NCBI GenBank assembly: GCA_009782915.1
Contig: WRIC01000002.1
Location: 62,001 to 126,000 of the forward strand
DNA: 64,000 nt
Direction: 5' to 3'
Source: Propionibacteriaceae bacterium
Lineage (GTDB): Bacteria; Actinomycetota; Actinomycetes; Propionibacteriales; Propionibacteriaceae
Positions 1-10,778 of this stretch are shown in pieces. Positions within the stretch are counted from its first letter, which is position 1; each line of letters begins with the position of its first letter. The notes under the pieces were generated by a model. The model saw only the letters and a list, made by a program, of their open reading frames with translations. It did no database searches and was not told where the DNA came from. Made by a program: the position numbers and the translations under genes.

Positions 1-98
1 CTCTGGACGTGTGCACAGCCACGGCCTGCGATGCTCTAGGGTTGTTTTCCGGTGGTTCTGGTGAGTCACCAAAATAAACATCCCGAAAGGATAAATAC

Positions 99-899
99 AT
101 GACACGAATGATGAAGATCATGGCAGGTATTGCCGGTGCAGCCCTCCTGCTGAGCGGGTGCGGCACAAAAGTTGAAGACGATACGACACCAGCAGATCCC
201 GATGCAATCACCACCGTGGTTGACGGGAAACTGACCATGTGCTCAGACATCCCCTTCCCCCCCTTCGAGGTTGAGGATTCCGCCGCCCCACTGGGTTACT
301 CCGGTTTTGATGTGGACCTCATGAACGCTATCGCTGGCATCCTGGAGCTGGAGCTTGTTGTGGTGGTGTCCGACTTCGATGCCTTGCAGTCTGGTGTGAC
401 CCTCGCCAACGGCCAATGTGATCTCGCTGCCTCGGCGATGACGATCACAGAGAAGCGCAAAGAAAACATTGACTTCTCTGATGCCTACTATGACTCTTTG
501 CAGTCACTGATGGTCCCGGCAAACTCCGAGATCACCTCGATTGCTGATCTTGCAGGAAAGCGGGTTGGTGTCCAAGCTGGAACAACAGGCGAAAACTACA
601 CCGAAGAAAACGCCCCTGAGGGTGCCGACATTGTCAGCTTCCCTGATGACGGCGTGATGTGGCCTGCCATCCAGGCCGGCCAGATTGATGCAATCTTGCA
701 GGACTACCCGGTGAACAATCAGCACGTCAAGGATGATGCGGGTTACAAGATTGTTGAGCGCTATGAAACAGATGAGCAGTACGGCTTTGCCATGCTCAAG
801 GGTGGTAATCCTGCCCTACTGGCAGCCATTAACTCCGCTCTTGGCGAGTTGCGCGCCAATGGCACCTATCAGGAGATCTACGATAGGTATTTCGGCTAA
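99..899 (+). CDS. Polar amino-acid ABC transporter substrate-binding lipoprotein
   Basis: Lipobox LLLSGCG; periplasmic binding protein family 3 pattern (DIPFPPFEV..GFDVDLMNAIA..); followed by permease and ATPase. Confidence 0.92.
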   Translation: MTRMMKIMAGIAGAALLLSGCGTKVEDDTTPADPDAITTVVDGKLTMCSDIPFPPFEVEDSAAPLGYSGFDVDLMNAIAGILELELVVVVSDFDALQSGVTLANGQCDLAASAMTITEKRKENIDFSDAYYDSLQSLMVPANSEITSIADLAGKRVGVQAGTTGENYTEENAPEGADIVSFPDDGVMWPAIQAGQIDAILQDYPVNNQHVKDDAGYKIVERYETDEQYGFAMLKGGNPALLAAINSALGELRANGTYQEIYDRYFG

Positions 900-941
900 C
901 CAAGCAGTGATTCCACACGGAATCTCTTCTTAAGGAAAACT

Positions 942-1742
942 ATGGACATGCGTGATATCCGTCCAACCGTCAGGCGGCGGATATCACGCATGTTGTCTTA
1001 TCTCATTTTCCTGGGGCTCATTGTTGCACTGGCTTTCACAGCGGATTGGGCTTTGATCACCAAAGTCTTCCTCAACAAAGATATTGCTCTAGGAATGTTC
1101 CCTGGGGTGTTTCGGGCAGCACTCAACACGATCCTCTACACCCTGATTGCTTTCGTTATCGGACTGGTCCTTGCGATCGTACTGGCTCTGATGAAATTAT
1201 CCTCAGGCCCATTCAAATGGTTTGCTGTGGGGTTTATTGAACTGTTCCGCGGGCTGCCGGCGTTGTTGACTATTTTCATCATGGCGTTTGCTGTGCCCAT
1301 GGCTTTCGAATCATTGAGGGCCTTGCGCATTGAGGGGGTCTACTATGGTCTGATCGGGCTGGTTTTCGTCACAGGTGCCTACACCGCAGAGATCATTCGA
1401 GCAGGAATCCAGGCTGTTCCCCGCGGGCAACATGAGGCAGCTCGATCCCTGGGCATGTCCCAGATGAGAACAATGATCACTGTTATTCTACCGCAAGCCA
1501 TCCGCATTGTGATTCCCCCTTTAACCAATGAGCTCGTCATGCTCCTGAAAGACACCTCGCTTTTGTTCATCGCCGGGGCAACCAAGGCAAACAAGGAGCT
1601 CACCCAGTTCGGTCGAGACGGAATGTCCTCCCATTTCAACTCGACACCCTTGCTCGTGGTGGCCGTGTTCTATCTCATCATCACTATTCCACTGACCTAT
1701 CTGGTGGCGCGCCTGGAGAAGAAAATGGCGGTGAAACAATGA
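942..1742 (+). CDS. Amino-acid ABC transporter permease (HisM/GlnP type)
   Basis: Hydrophobic; [26 protein letters not shown] permease signature; operon context. Confidence 0.92.
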   Translation: MDMRDIRPTVRRRISRMLSYLIFLGLIVALAFTADWALITKVFLNKDIALGMFPGVFRAALNTILYTLIAFVIGLVLAIVLALMKLSSGPFKWFAVGFIELFRGLPALLTIFIMAFAVPMAFESLRALRIEGVYYGLIGLVFVTGAYTAEIIRAGIQAVPRGQHEAARSLGMSQMRTMITVILPQAIRIVIPPLTNELVMLLKDTSLLFIAGATKANKELTQFGRDGMSSHFNSTPLLVVAVFYLIITIPLTYLVARLEKKMAVKQ

Positions 1743-2515
1743 CCACCACCGGCGTACTGCATCCGCGAGACACCCCTGACCCTCAGGCCCCACCAATCCA
1801 GATTCTCGGGCTCCACAAGCATTTTGGTGACCTGCACGTACTCAAAGGAATCGATCTCACCGTGAACAAGGGTGAGGTTGTGTGCGTGGTGGGACCCTCC
1901 GGTTCAGGGAAGTCGACCCTGCTGCGTTCAGTGAACCTGTTGGAGCGCCCCACGCAGGGCAAGGTTTTCATCGAGGGGATTGACGTCCTTGACCCGGATG
2001 TGAACCTCGATTTGATTCGTACGCGCATTGGCATGGTTTTCCAATCGTTCAACCTTTTCCCCCATATGACTGTCCTGCGTAATGTGGCGATGGCTCAGCA
2101 GAAGGTTCTACGCCGTTCGAGCGTGGAGGCCAACAAGATAGCCCACGATATGTTGGTACGGGTGGGGCTGGAGGATAAGGTTGATGCCCATCCTTCGCAG
2201 TTGTCGGGTGGTCAGCAGCAGCGGGTGGCGATCGCTCGTAGCTTGGCGATGAACCCGGACATGATGCTGTTCGATGAACCCACTTCGGCTCTAGACCCTG
2301 AGCTGGTTGGTGAGGTTCTGGAGGTCATGAGGGGTCTCGCAGCCGAGGGAATGACCATGATGGTGGTCACCCACGAAATGGGTTTCGCCCGCGAGGTCGG
2401 CTCCCGAGTGATCTTCATGGACGAGGGCCTCATCGTCGAGGAAGGCCTCCCCTCCGAGGTCCTCGGCAACCCCCAACACCCCCGCACCCAACTTTTCCTC
2501 TCCAAGGTGCTCTAA
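1739..2515 (+). CDS. Amino-acid ABC transporter ATP-binding protein (GlnQ-like)
   Basis: Walker [26 protein letters not shown] signature, Walker [15 protein letters not shown]; overlaps the permease stop. Confidence 0.95.
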   Translation: MTTTGVLHPRDTPDPQAPPIQILGLHKHFGDLHVLKGIDLTVNKGEVVCVVGPSGSGKSTLLRSVNLLERPTQGKVFIEGIDVLDPDVNLDLIRTRIGMVFQSFNLFPHMTVLRNVAMAQQKVLRRSSVEANKIAHDMLVRVGLEDKVDAHPSQLSGGQQQRVAIARSLAMNPDMMLFDEPTSALDPELVGEVLEVMRGLAAEGMTMMVVTHEMGFAREVGSRVIFMDEGLIVEEGLPSEVLGNPQHPRTQLFLSKVL

Positions 2516-2516
2516 C

Positions 2517-2547
2517 GTGTCAAACGGGGACGGTTCCTTTTTGACAC
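2517..2547. repeat. GTGTCAAA-N-TTTGACAC palindrome with CGGGGACGG core (palindrome family 2, copy 1); possible terminator
   Basis: GTGTCAAACGGGGACGGTTCCTTTTTGACAC, 8-bp perfect arms directly after the ATPase stop codon. Confidence 0.7.
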
Positions 2548-2556
2548 GCTTGCCTC

Positions 2557-2850
2557 GTCATTCCGCGCTCCTCTTTCCCTGTCCGTGCCCCTCTTCCCCG
2601 TCATTTCGCGCTCCTCTTTCCCGTCATTCCGCGCTCCTCTTTCCCGTCATTCCGCGCGTAGTCGCGGAATCCAGACTCCACAGTCATACAACTGGGTAGT
2701 CTGGACCCTGCGACTTCGCGCAGGGAGACGGCAGGGAGACGGCGGGGAGACGGCAGGGATACGGCAGGGATACGGCGGGGAGGCGGCAGGGAGACGGCGG
2801 GGAGACGGCAGGGAAACGGGAGGGAGACGGCAGGGAAATGAGGCGGTGGG
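2557..2850. repeat. REP/BIME-like locus A: 23-bp left-edge repeats, bipartite hairpin core (2646-2729), 11-bp right-edge repeats
   Basis: GTCATTCCGCGCTCCTCTTTCCC units at 2600 and 2623; core GTCATTCCGCGCGTAGTCGCGGAATCCAGA...TCTGGACCCTGCGACTTCGCGCAGGGAGAC; then GGGAGACGGCA-type units with period 11. Confidence 0.85.
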
Positions 2851-2880
2851 ACAAAACAGTACCGTCCCCCAAATTGTCAC
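2848..2880. repeat. Palindrome family 2, copy 2 (inverted orientation)
   Basis: GGGACAAAACAGTACCGTCCCCCAAATTGTCAC; reverse complement aligns with the copy at 16407-16439. Confidence 0.6.
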
Positions 2881-2898
2881 GTCCGATAGAGTAGGACT

Positions 2899-5151
2899 GT
2901 GGTTGATACTGTGACACAAGCTGAGCAAACTCCGGACACTATCCAGCCGTGGGCTGAGTTGGGGCTCAAAGAGGACGAATACCAGCTCATTCGCGAGATT
3001 TTGGGGCGCAGACCCACCTCCTGTGAACTGGCGATGTATTCGGTGATGTGGAGTGAGCACTGCTCGTACAAATCCTCCAAGATTCATCTCAAGCGCTTTG
3101 GTGTGCTGGAACCCACGACACCTCGTGGTCCACTATTGGCTGGCATCGGTGAACAAGCTGGTGTGGTGGACATTGGTGACGGTTGGGCGGTGACCTTCAA
3201 AATCGAATCCCATAATCACCCGAGTTATGTGGAGCCCTATCAGGGGGCCGCCACCGGTGTGGGTGGGATTGTGCGCGACATTCTCGCCATGGGGGCCCGC
3301 CCGATTGGGGTCATGGATCCTTTGCGCTTTGGCCCTTTGGATGCGCCGGATACTGCCAGGGTGCTGCCAGGTGTGGTTGCGGGAATCGGCGGGTACGGCA
3401 ACTGTTTAGGTCTTCCCACGATTGGTGGAGAGGTTGTTTTCGATTCGACGTACGCCGGGAATCCGCTGGTCAATGCGCTGTGTATCGGGGTGTTGCGCCA
3501 TGAGGATATGAAGAGAGCTGTAGCTGAGGGGGTCGGCAACAAGGTCATTCTCTATGGGGCAGCCACCGGTGGTGACGGGATCGGTGGAGCATCGATTCTT
3601 GCCTCGGAGACTTTTACCGAGGGTGGGCCCACGAAGAGGCCCAGTGTTCAGGTGGGTGACCCGTTCATGGAGAAGCTCCTGATCGAATGTACGCTGGAAC
3701 TCTTCGAAGCCGGGGTCATCCAGGGAATCCAGGATTTCGGGGCCGCGGGCCTGTCATGCGCCACCTCGGAACTGGCATCAGCTGGGTCCGGTGGGATGCA
3801 TGTCAACCTCAACGCCGTACCCCTGCGTGATCCTTCACTGGCGCCTGAAGAGATTCTGATGAGTGAATCCCAGGAACGCATGATGGCTGTGGTCACACCC
3901 GCTGATGTGGATCGGTTTATGGCTATCTGTGCGAAATGGGAGGTTCTCGCCACAGTCGTGGGCGAAGTCATTGAGGGTGATCGTCTGCTCATCGACTGGA
4001 ATGGTGAGCGCGTGGTGGATGTGGACCCGAAAACGGTCGCCCATGAGGGCCCCACCTATGATCGTCCCGTAGCTCGCCCCGCGTGGATTGATGGTGTGAA
4101 TGCCAATCGAGGAGAGGATCTGCCTCGCCCTACCACTGGTGAAGAGTTGGCCCGCGACCTGGTGGCGGTTATGACTTCCCCGAATCTTGCCGACGTTTCC
4201 TGGGTGACCAGGCAGTACGACCATGTGGTTCGCGGGAACTCGGCAATGGCGCAACCGGAGAATGCTGGGATGCTGAGGATCGATGAGGAAACCGGGTTGG
4301 GTGTCGCTTTGTCGACAGATTGCAATTCCCGGTTCACCTATCTTGATCCTTTCTTGGGCGCCCAGATTTCTCTCGCCGAGGCGTACCGTAATGTGGCGAT
4401 CACTGGAGCTGAACCGGTGGCGATCACTGATTGTCTGAACTTTGGTTCCCCGGAAGACCCAGAGATCATGTGGCAGTTTGTGGAGGCCATCAAGGGTTTG
4501 GTCGAGGGCTGCCAAGCCTTGGGTACGCCGGTCACCGGTGGCAATGTGTCGTTCTACAACAAGACTGGTGAGACCGCGATCCTGCCCACACCCACCATTG
4601 GAATGCTCGGGGTGATCGACAACATTGCTGACCGTATTGGTTTCCAGTCGCCTTGTGTGGGGGATCACGTGTTGTTGCTGGGTGAGACTTTTGAAGAACT
4701 CTCTGGTTCTTCCTGGGCTGAGGTCGTTCATGGACATCTGGGTGGTGTCCCGCCCAAGGTGGACTTCAGTTTTCACAAGCGACTCACCGAGTTCTTCCAG
4801 GTGGTGTCCAAAACCCACTTGGTGTGTTCCTCCCACGATCTTGCTGATGGTGGTCTGGGGGTTGCACTGTTGGAATCCTGTTTCGCTTCGGGTTTGGGGG
4901 CGCAGATCACCCTGGAAGGCGATCCTTTCGTGGCCTTGTTCTCTGAGTCAACCGGTCGCGTACTCATCACGTGTGAGGACTCCAACCTGCCCCACCTCCA
5001 AGCCCTAGCCGAGAAGTGCGCCCTGCCTCTCACGCACCTGGGCAAGGTCATCGAAGAACCACAGCTGGTTGTCACCGATCAGTTCACCCTCAACCTCGAG
5101 GACGTACGCGTTGCTTGGCAATCCGTCATCCCCGATGCCCTGAGCTCGTAG
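2899..5151 (+). CDS. purL: Phosphoribosylformylglycinamidine synthase subunit PurL
   Basis: 750 aa; [31 protein letters not shown] motifs; GTG start. Confidence 0.96.
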   Translation: MVDTVTQAEQTPDTIQPWAELGLKEDEYQLIREILGRRPTSCELAMYSVMWSEHCSYKSSKIHLKRFGVLEPTTPRGPLLAGIGEQAGVVDIGDGWAVTFKIESHNHPSYVEPYQGAATGVGGIVRDILAMGARPIGVMDPLRFGPLDAPDTARVLPGVVAGIGGYGNCLGLPTIGGEVVFDSTYAGNPLVNALCIGVLRHEDMKRAVAEGVGNKVILYGAATGGDGIGGASILASETFTEGGPTKRPSVQVGDPFMEKLLIECTLELFEAGVIQGIQDFGAAGLSCATSELASAGSGGMHVNLNAVPLRDPSLAPEEILMSESQERMMAVVTPADVDRFMAICAKWEVLATVVGEVIEGDRLLIDWNGERVVDVDPKTVAHEGPTYDRPVARPAWIDGVNANRGEDLPRPTTGEELARDLVAVMTSPNLADVSWVTRQYDHVVRGNSAMAQPENAGMLRIDEETGLGVALSTDCNSRFTYLDPFLGAQISLAEAYRNVAITGAEPVAITDCLNFGSPEDPEIMWQFVEAIKGLVEGCQALGTPVTGGNVSFYNKTGETAILPTPTIGMLGVIDNIADRIGFQSPCVGDHVLLLGETFEELSGSSWAEVVHGHLGGVPPKVDFSFHKRLTEFFQVVSKTHLVCSSHDLADGGLGVALLESCFASGLGAQITLEGDPFVALFSESTGRVLITCEDSNLPHLQALAEKCALPLTHLGKVIEEPQLVVTDQFTLNLEDVRVAWQSVIPDALSS

Positions 5152-5178
5152 ACTAGGAGAACACAGGGGGAACACAAC

Positions 5179-5251
5179 GGGACGTACCTTTGTGTTAATA
5201 GTTCGAATTGTGGGGTGTCCCTTTGTGTTTATAGCACAAAAGGTACGTCCC
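5179..5251. repeat. Inverted repeat GGGACGTACCTTTGTG...CACAAAAGGTACGTCCC downstream of purL
   Basis: 16-bp arms with one extra A in the right arm. Confidence 0.75.
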
Positions 5252-5302
5252 CTTGTGGTGTCGGGCTTCCTACCACCATCACAGTCTCTATCAATCGTTT
5301 AC

Positions 5303-5337
5303 GCATAGAAAACAGTCCGCATGACTGCTTTCTATGC
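5303..5337. repeat. 15-bp inverted repeat (stable hairpin) in purL-vanX-like intergenic region
   Basis: GCATAGAAAACAGTC-CGCAT-GACTGCTTTCTATGC, one mismatch. Confidence 0.75.
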
Positions 5338-5501
5338 ACAAACACGTGCATTTTGACCATCTGAAAGACCACAGAGAAGCGTTCAGCAAGTACCGTCCCC
5401 CTGGCACCCCCTGGCACCCGGGTGAGGGGGTACTGTGCTGACCAGGCACTATGCTAGGTATGTCCGCATCCCTACCATCACGTGAGTGAGCTCCCTGCGC
5501 C

Positions 5502-6314
5502 ATGGCAACAACAATGAGACGAATGATGTCCATCACGATTACTGGTCTCGTGTTGCTCACTGTTGGGTGCCAGGGGCCGAACCATGAACCGTCCGACCAA
5601 TCCAGCATGGTGACTTCCTCGCCCAGTTCAACAGAAACGGCCGACACTGCCTCACCACCACCCACCCTCAACGAATTGCCAGAATCACCCCGCTGTGATC
5701 AGGGTGCGTTACCCAGTGGTTTCACTTGCGTGAACAGTGTTGAACCATCAATTGCGGTGGAGTTACGGTACGCAACGACCAGCAATTTCACTGGTGCCGT
5801 GGTGGATGGCTATGAATCCGAGACGGCGGCTATCGTACTGGCAGATGTGGCCACAGCCCTGGCTAGGGTTCAGGCTGACTTGAAGCAGGAGGGGTTGGGT
5901 TTGTTGATCTTCGACGCCTATCGGCCAACCCGAGCTGTCGCTCACTTTGTTGCATGGTCGAAGAATTCTGACACTAGTACGAAGCAGGAGTTTTACCCGA
6001 ATCTCGCGAAATCTGATCTGTTGAGACTGGGTTATATCGCTGAACATTCGAATCACAGCCTCGGCACAGCTGTGGATGTTACCTTGGTCATTCTCGCATC
6101 GGGAGAACCCCTCGACATGGGTAGTGATTTCGATTTGTTTGACAACCGTTCCCACTACCAAACCTCAGGGTTGACCAGTACGCAATCAGCGAACCGTACT
6201 CGACTTCGACAAGCCATGCAAGCTCAGGGATTTACGCCGTACTCGAACGAGTGGTGGCATTTCAATCACTCGAATGCTCGTACCCAAGGTGCCCAGAATT
6301 TCCCCGTACGTTAG
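5502..6314 (+). CDS. D-alanyl-D-alanine dipeptidase (VanX/DdpX-like, M15D) lipoprotein
   Basis: Lipobox LLTVGCQ; VELRYATTSNFTG, FDAYRPTRAV, SNHSLGTAVDVTL and NEWWHFN zinc/active-site motifs. Confidence 0.9.
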   Translation: MATTMRRMMSITITGLVLLTVGCQGPNHEPSDQSSMVTSSPSSTETADTASPPPTLNELPESPRCDQGALPSGFTCVNSVEPSIAVELRYATTSNFTGAVVDGYESETAAIVLADVATALARVQADLKQEGLGLLIFDAYRPTRAVAHFVAWSKNSDTSTKQEFYPNLAKSDLLRLGYIAEHSNHSLGTAVDVTLVILASGEPLDMGSDFDLFDNRSHYQTSGLTSTQSANRTRLRQAMQAQGFTPYSNEWWHFNHSNARTQGAQNFPVR

Positions 6315-6413
6315 GTGACGGTATTAACTTCCACTCCACCGTGCCAGGTGGGGTCTGAGGTTTGTGACAGTTAATACCGACCCCAATTGACTTGCTCTTG
6401 GCTCCGTCGATCG

Positions 6414-6593
6414 TTAGCACCTCCAGTTGATCTTAGCTGGGTTGGGCTCGTCGTCGATGGCTAGGATGTGATCGGTTGCATAATCCAGGCACCAGTACGC
6501 TAAGGTCTGCTTGCTTTGAGTCTCGATGAGTGCCATGAGCGACTTGATGTACGGCGCATCCATGTCACTGAGCATCTTGCGATAGTGAGCCAT
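6414..6593 (-). pseudogene. Truncated remnant of a putative immunity (Imm-5-like) protein, 59 codons
   Basis: Manual translation MAHYRKMLSDMDAPYIKSLMALIETQSKQTLAYWCLDYATDHILAIDDEPNPAKINWRC*, preceded by AAGGAG; resembles the N-terminal half of that family from memory. Confidence 0.5.
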
Positions 6594-6637
6594 AGGAGTC
6601 TCCTTGGGGCAGACTCTACTAGGTTCCTGATGTGATT

Positions 6638-6710
6638 TCTGGATTCTGCGAGTCGCGGAGCCTGTGCTGCGGAGCGCGCCAGCGCGACTCGCAGTGCTCC
6701 GCAGAATGAC
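6638..6710. repeat. REP-like right arm with nested GC-rich loop insertion (locus B1)
   Basis: TCTGGATTCTGCGAGTCGCGGAGCCTGTGCTGCGGAGCGCGCCAGCGCGACTCGCAGTGCTCCGCAGAATGAC. Confidence 0.75.
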
Positions 6711-6779
6711 CGAGGTGGGTTGGTTCCGAAGGATAACTGGTTGAGTGGGTTTTTGTTCTGCGGAGTGTAACTCGCATAC

Positions 6780-7118
6780 GTCATTCCGCGCGAAGTCGCG
6801 GAATCCAGATAGTGATTGCCACGGATGGTGAGTCTGTTAGTGGTGAGCATATTTACTAGACTCAATAACATGGTTGATGTGGATTCTGGATTCTGCGACT
6901 TCGCGCAGAATGACGCAGGGCAGTTGGTGCCCTTTGCGTGCTGTCCGTCTGCGCGCGGCAGAATGACGCGGGGCAGTTGGTGCCCTTTGCGTGCTGTCCG
7001 TCTGCGCGCGGCAGAATGACGCGGGGCAGTTGGTGCTCTTTGCGTGCTGTCCGTCTGCGCGCGGCAGAATGACGCGGGGCAGTTAGTGCCCTTCGCGCGC
7101 TGTCCGTCTGCGCGCAGA
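6780..7118. repeat. REP-like locus B2: left arm (6780-6809), right arm (6885-6914) and about four 53-bp tandem repeats
   Basis: AGAATGACGCGGGGCAGTTGGTGCCCTTTGCGTGCTGTCCGTCTGCGCGCGGC starts at 6907, 6960, 7013, 7066. Confidence 0.85.
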
Positions 7119-7222
7119 ATGACGGGGCTGGGGTGCAGGGTCCATCAGTAACTACGCAAGGTTTTGTGGAGTGTGAAGGTCACCAGTTGCGGGCGGTGGG
7201 GTATGTGAACAGGGGGTCTGCA

Positions 7223-7283
7223 TTTGCACTCTCGGGGTGAGAGTGCTAGAAATGACTTAGCACTCTTGGTGTGAGAGTGCTAC
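7223..7283 (+). promoter_or_regulatory. Two tandem CIRCE elements (HrcA operators)
   Basis: TTTGCACTC-N9-GAGTGCTAG (7223-7249) and TTAGCACTC-N9-GAGTGCTAC (7257-7283). Confidence 0.95.
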
Positions 7284-7311
7284 GTCTGGTGGAAACGCGA
7301 GACGAAAATAG

Positions 7312-8967
<1,656 letters not shown>

Positions 8968-8980
8968 ACAACAGACCAAT

Positions 8981-9008
8981 CAAGGGCGGTCCTGCTGGGC
9001 CGCCCTTG
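8981..9008 (+). terminator. Rho-independent-like terminator after groEL
   Basis: CAAGGGCGG-TCCTGCTGGG-CCGCCCTTG hairpin then TTGT. Confidence 0.65.
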
Positions 9009-9016
9009 TTGTCTAC

Positions 9017-10537
9017 CTAAACCCTTGTTCCTTTGCGGGCATAGGGAATGATGTAGAAGCCAACAAGAACCAGAACGAACACAATGTAGGCACCCATCAG
9101 CCACGACAACCCGAGTTGATAGCCTTCCACCACCCAGGGGCCCTCGACTGATAGTTCTGCTTTCTTGATTCCGATTGCTCGATTAAACACCTGCGGAATG
9201 AGGAATCCTCCATAGGCCCCAAAAGCTGACACGATCCCCAGGCTGGCTGAGGTTTTACGTACTGTTGATATTCCAGCAGACTTGGTGTGGGCCTGAAGCT
9301 GCCCGGCTTTATAGGCAAAAACTGTGGGAATCATCTTGTACATTGATCCGTTGCCTATCCCGGTGGCAGCAAACAGGACCAGGAAGCACACAAGGAATCC
9401 GAAGAAGAAGTCGTTTGAGTGTCCCGACAGATGGGCTGCTGCGAGAACCTGGATGGAAGCAAAAGTCGCCAGAATCATCACTAGGAAGGCAGCCAACGTG
9501 ACGTAGGCTCCCCCGACTTTGTCTGCTAGTCGCCCGCCTAGGGGACGCACGAGCGACCCTGTGAGCGGGCCGAGGAAGGCAAGGCCCACACCAACGATAC
9601 CGAGGTTGATCTGGGAGTGGCTGGAGAATTGGTCGGCGATGAGTTTTGGGAAAGCCCCAGCCAAACCGATGAAAGAACCAAAGGTGCCGATATAGAGGAA
9701 GGAGAGCACCCACATGTGTGGTTCTTTGAGGGCAGCAATGTATGCGGATGAATCCGCTTTGGCGCTGGTGAGGTTGTCCATTCCCCAAATGGCGCCAGCG
9801 ATGCCGACGAGAATGAAGGGAACCCAGAACCAGCCAGCAATCGGAAGGTTGATGATTCGTGTGGCCCCTTCGCCGGGGGTGGTGAGCACAGCAGCGGTCA
9901 AGGTGACAAGAATGGGTACGGTGAATTGGGCGACAGCTGCTCCGATATTTCCTCCAGCAGCGTTGAGACCCAGTGCCCATCCTTTGGTCCTCTGGGGATA
10001 GAAGAAAGTGATGTTTGCCATGGAACTGGCGAAGTTGCCACCCCCGAACCCCGCCAAAGCAGCAACCAGGAGCATGATGGTGTAGGAGGTTCCTCCTGTT
10101 GTCACACCAGTCAGTGGATCTATGGTGGGGTGGTTGTTGATGGCAAGGGCCATCGCCGTGGTGGGAATGAGAAGCAACCCTGCGGAAATAATCGTCCAAT
10201 TGCGCCCACCAAGAGCAGAGACCATGAAGGTGTAGGGGAAACGGAGGGTTGCCCCCACTAGTGCCGGTGCTGAGATGAGCCAGAACTGCTGAGAGTCAGT
10301 GAAGGTGAAGCCGTACCATCCGTTGAGGTAGACCACGACAACACTCCACAATTGCCAAACGACAAAGCCTAGAAACTCAGCATAGATAGAAAAGCTGAGG
10401 TTACGCCGGGCGATTTTTGCCCCCTGGGATGACCACTGGGTGTTGTCTTCGGGGTCCCACCTCTCAATCCAGCGACCTGGGTGAAAGACCAAACCTGTGG
10501 TGGACGGTGATTGTTCACTCACAGTGATGCCCTTCAT
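9017..10537 (-). CDS. narK: Nitrate/nitrite MFS transporter (NarK family)
   Basis: FVVWQLWSVVVVYLN, FRFPYTF-like and G-rich NarK motifs; about 12 TM segments. Confidence 0.9.
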   Translation of the reverse strand: MKGITVSEQSPSTTGLVFHPGRWIERWDPEDNTQWSSQGAKIARRNLSFSIYAEFLGFVVWQLWSVVVVYLNGWYGFTFTDSQQFWLISAPALVGATLRFPYTFMVSALGGRNWTIISAGLLLIPTTAMALAINNHPTIDPLTGVTTGGTSYTIMLLVAALAGFGGGNFASSMANITFFYPQRTKGWALGLNAAGGNIGAAVAQFTVPILVTLTAAVLTTPGEGATRIINLPIAGWFWVPFILVGIAGAIWGMDNLTSAKADSSAYIAALKEPHMWVLSFLYIGTFGSFIGLAGAFPKLIADQFSSHSQINLGIVGVGLAFLGPLTGSLVRPLGGRLADKVGGAYVTLAAFLVMILATFASIQVLAAAHLSGHSNDFFFGFLVCFLVLFAATGIGNGSMYKMIPTVFAYKAGQLQAHTKSAGISTVRKTSASLGIVSAFGAYGGFLIPQVFNRAIGIKKAELSVEGPWVVEGYQLGLSWLMGAYIVFVLVLVGFYIIPYARKGTRV

Positions 10538-10690
10538 CTCAGCGCGTAGCTGATGCTAACCCCTGGGGGAATAGGTCTGCAAGTCCTGTTCACATCCCGA
10601 GGACTACCGCGACGCAAGAACAATTGTTCAGTGGTCAACAATGAAAGAGTGGGGGCGTTGCGTACGGGATTAAAGAAGAATCAAAGACCA

Positions 10691-10704
10691 TTGATTTGTA
10701 GCAA
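10691..10704. promoter_or_regulatory. Weak FNR/CRP-like site candidate TTGAT-TTGT-AGCAA
   Basis: One mismatch to TTGATNNNNATCAA in the divergent narK/regulator intergenic region. Confidence 0.25.
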
Positions 10705-10778
10705 CCCATATCCATTGTGACAATTGATAGCGAAAGCATTATGATCTTTTCTAGTGACACAAACGTCCTTGTTAATGA

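Noticed and set aside
2585-3087. ORFs 2585-2914 (+), 2647-3087 (-) and 2684-2917 (-)
   Set aside because: They translate the 11-bp and 23-bp repeats (RRQGDGGETAG..., SLPSPCRLPAV...).
3835-4836. 333-aa minus-strand ORF inside purL
   Set aside because: Antisense shadow frame of a clear purL CDS.
9309-10199. 296-aa His/Arg-rich minus-strand ORF
   Set aside because: Alternative frame of narK on the same strand; composition typical of a frame-shifted GC-rich gene.
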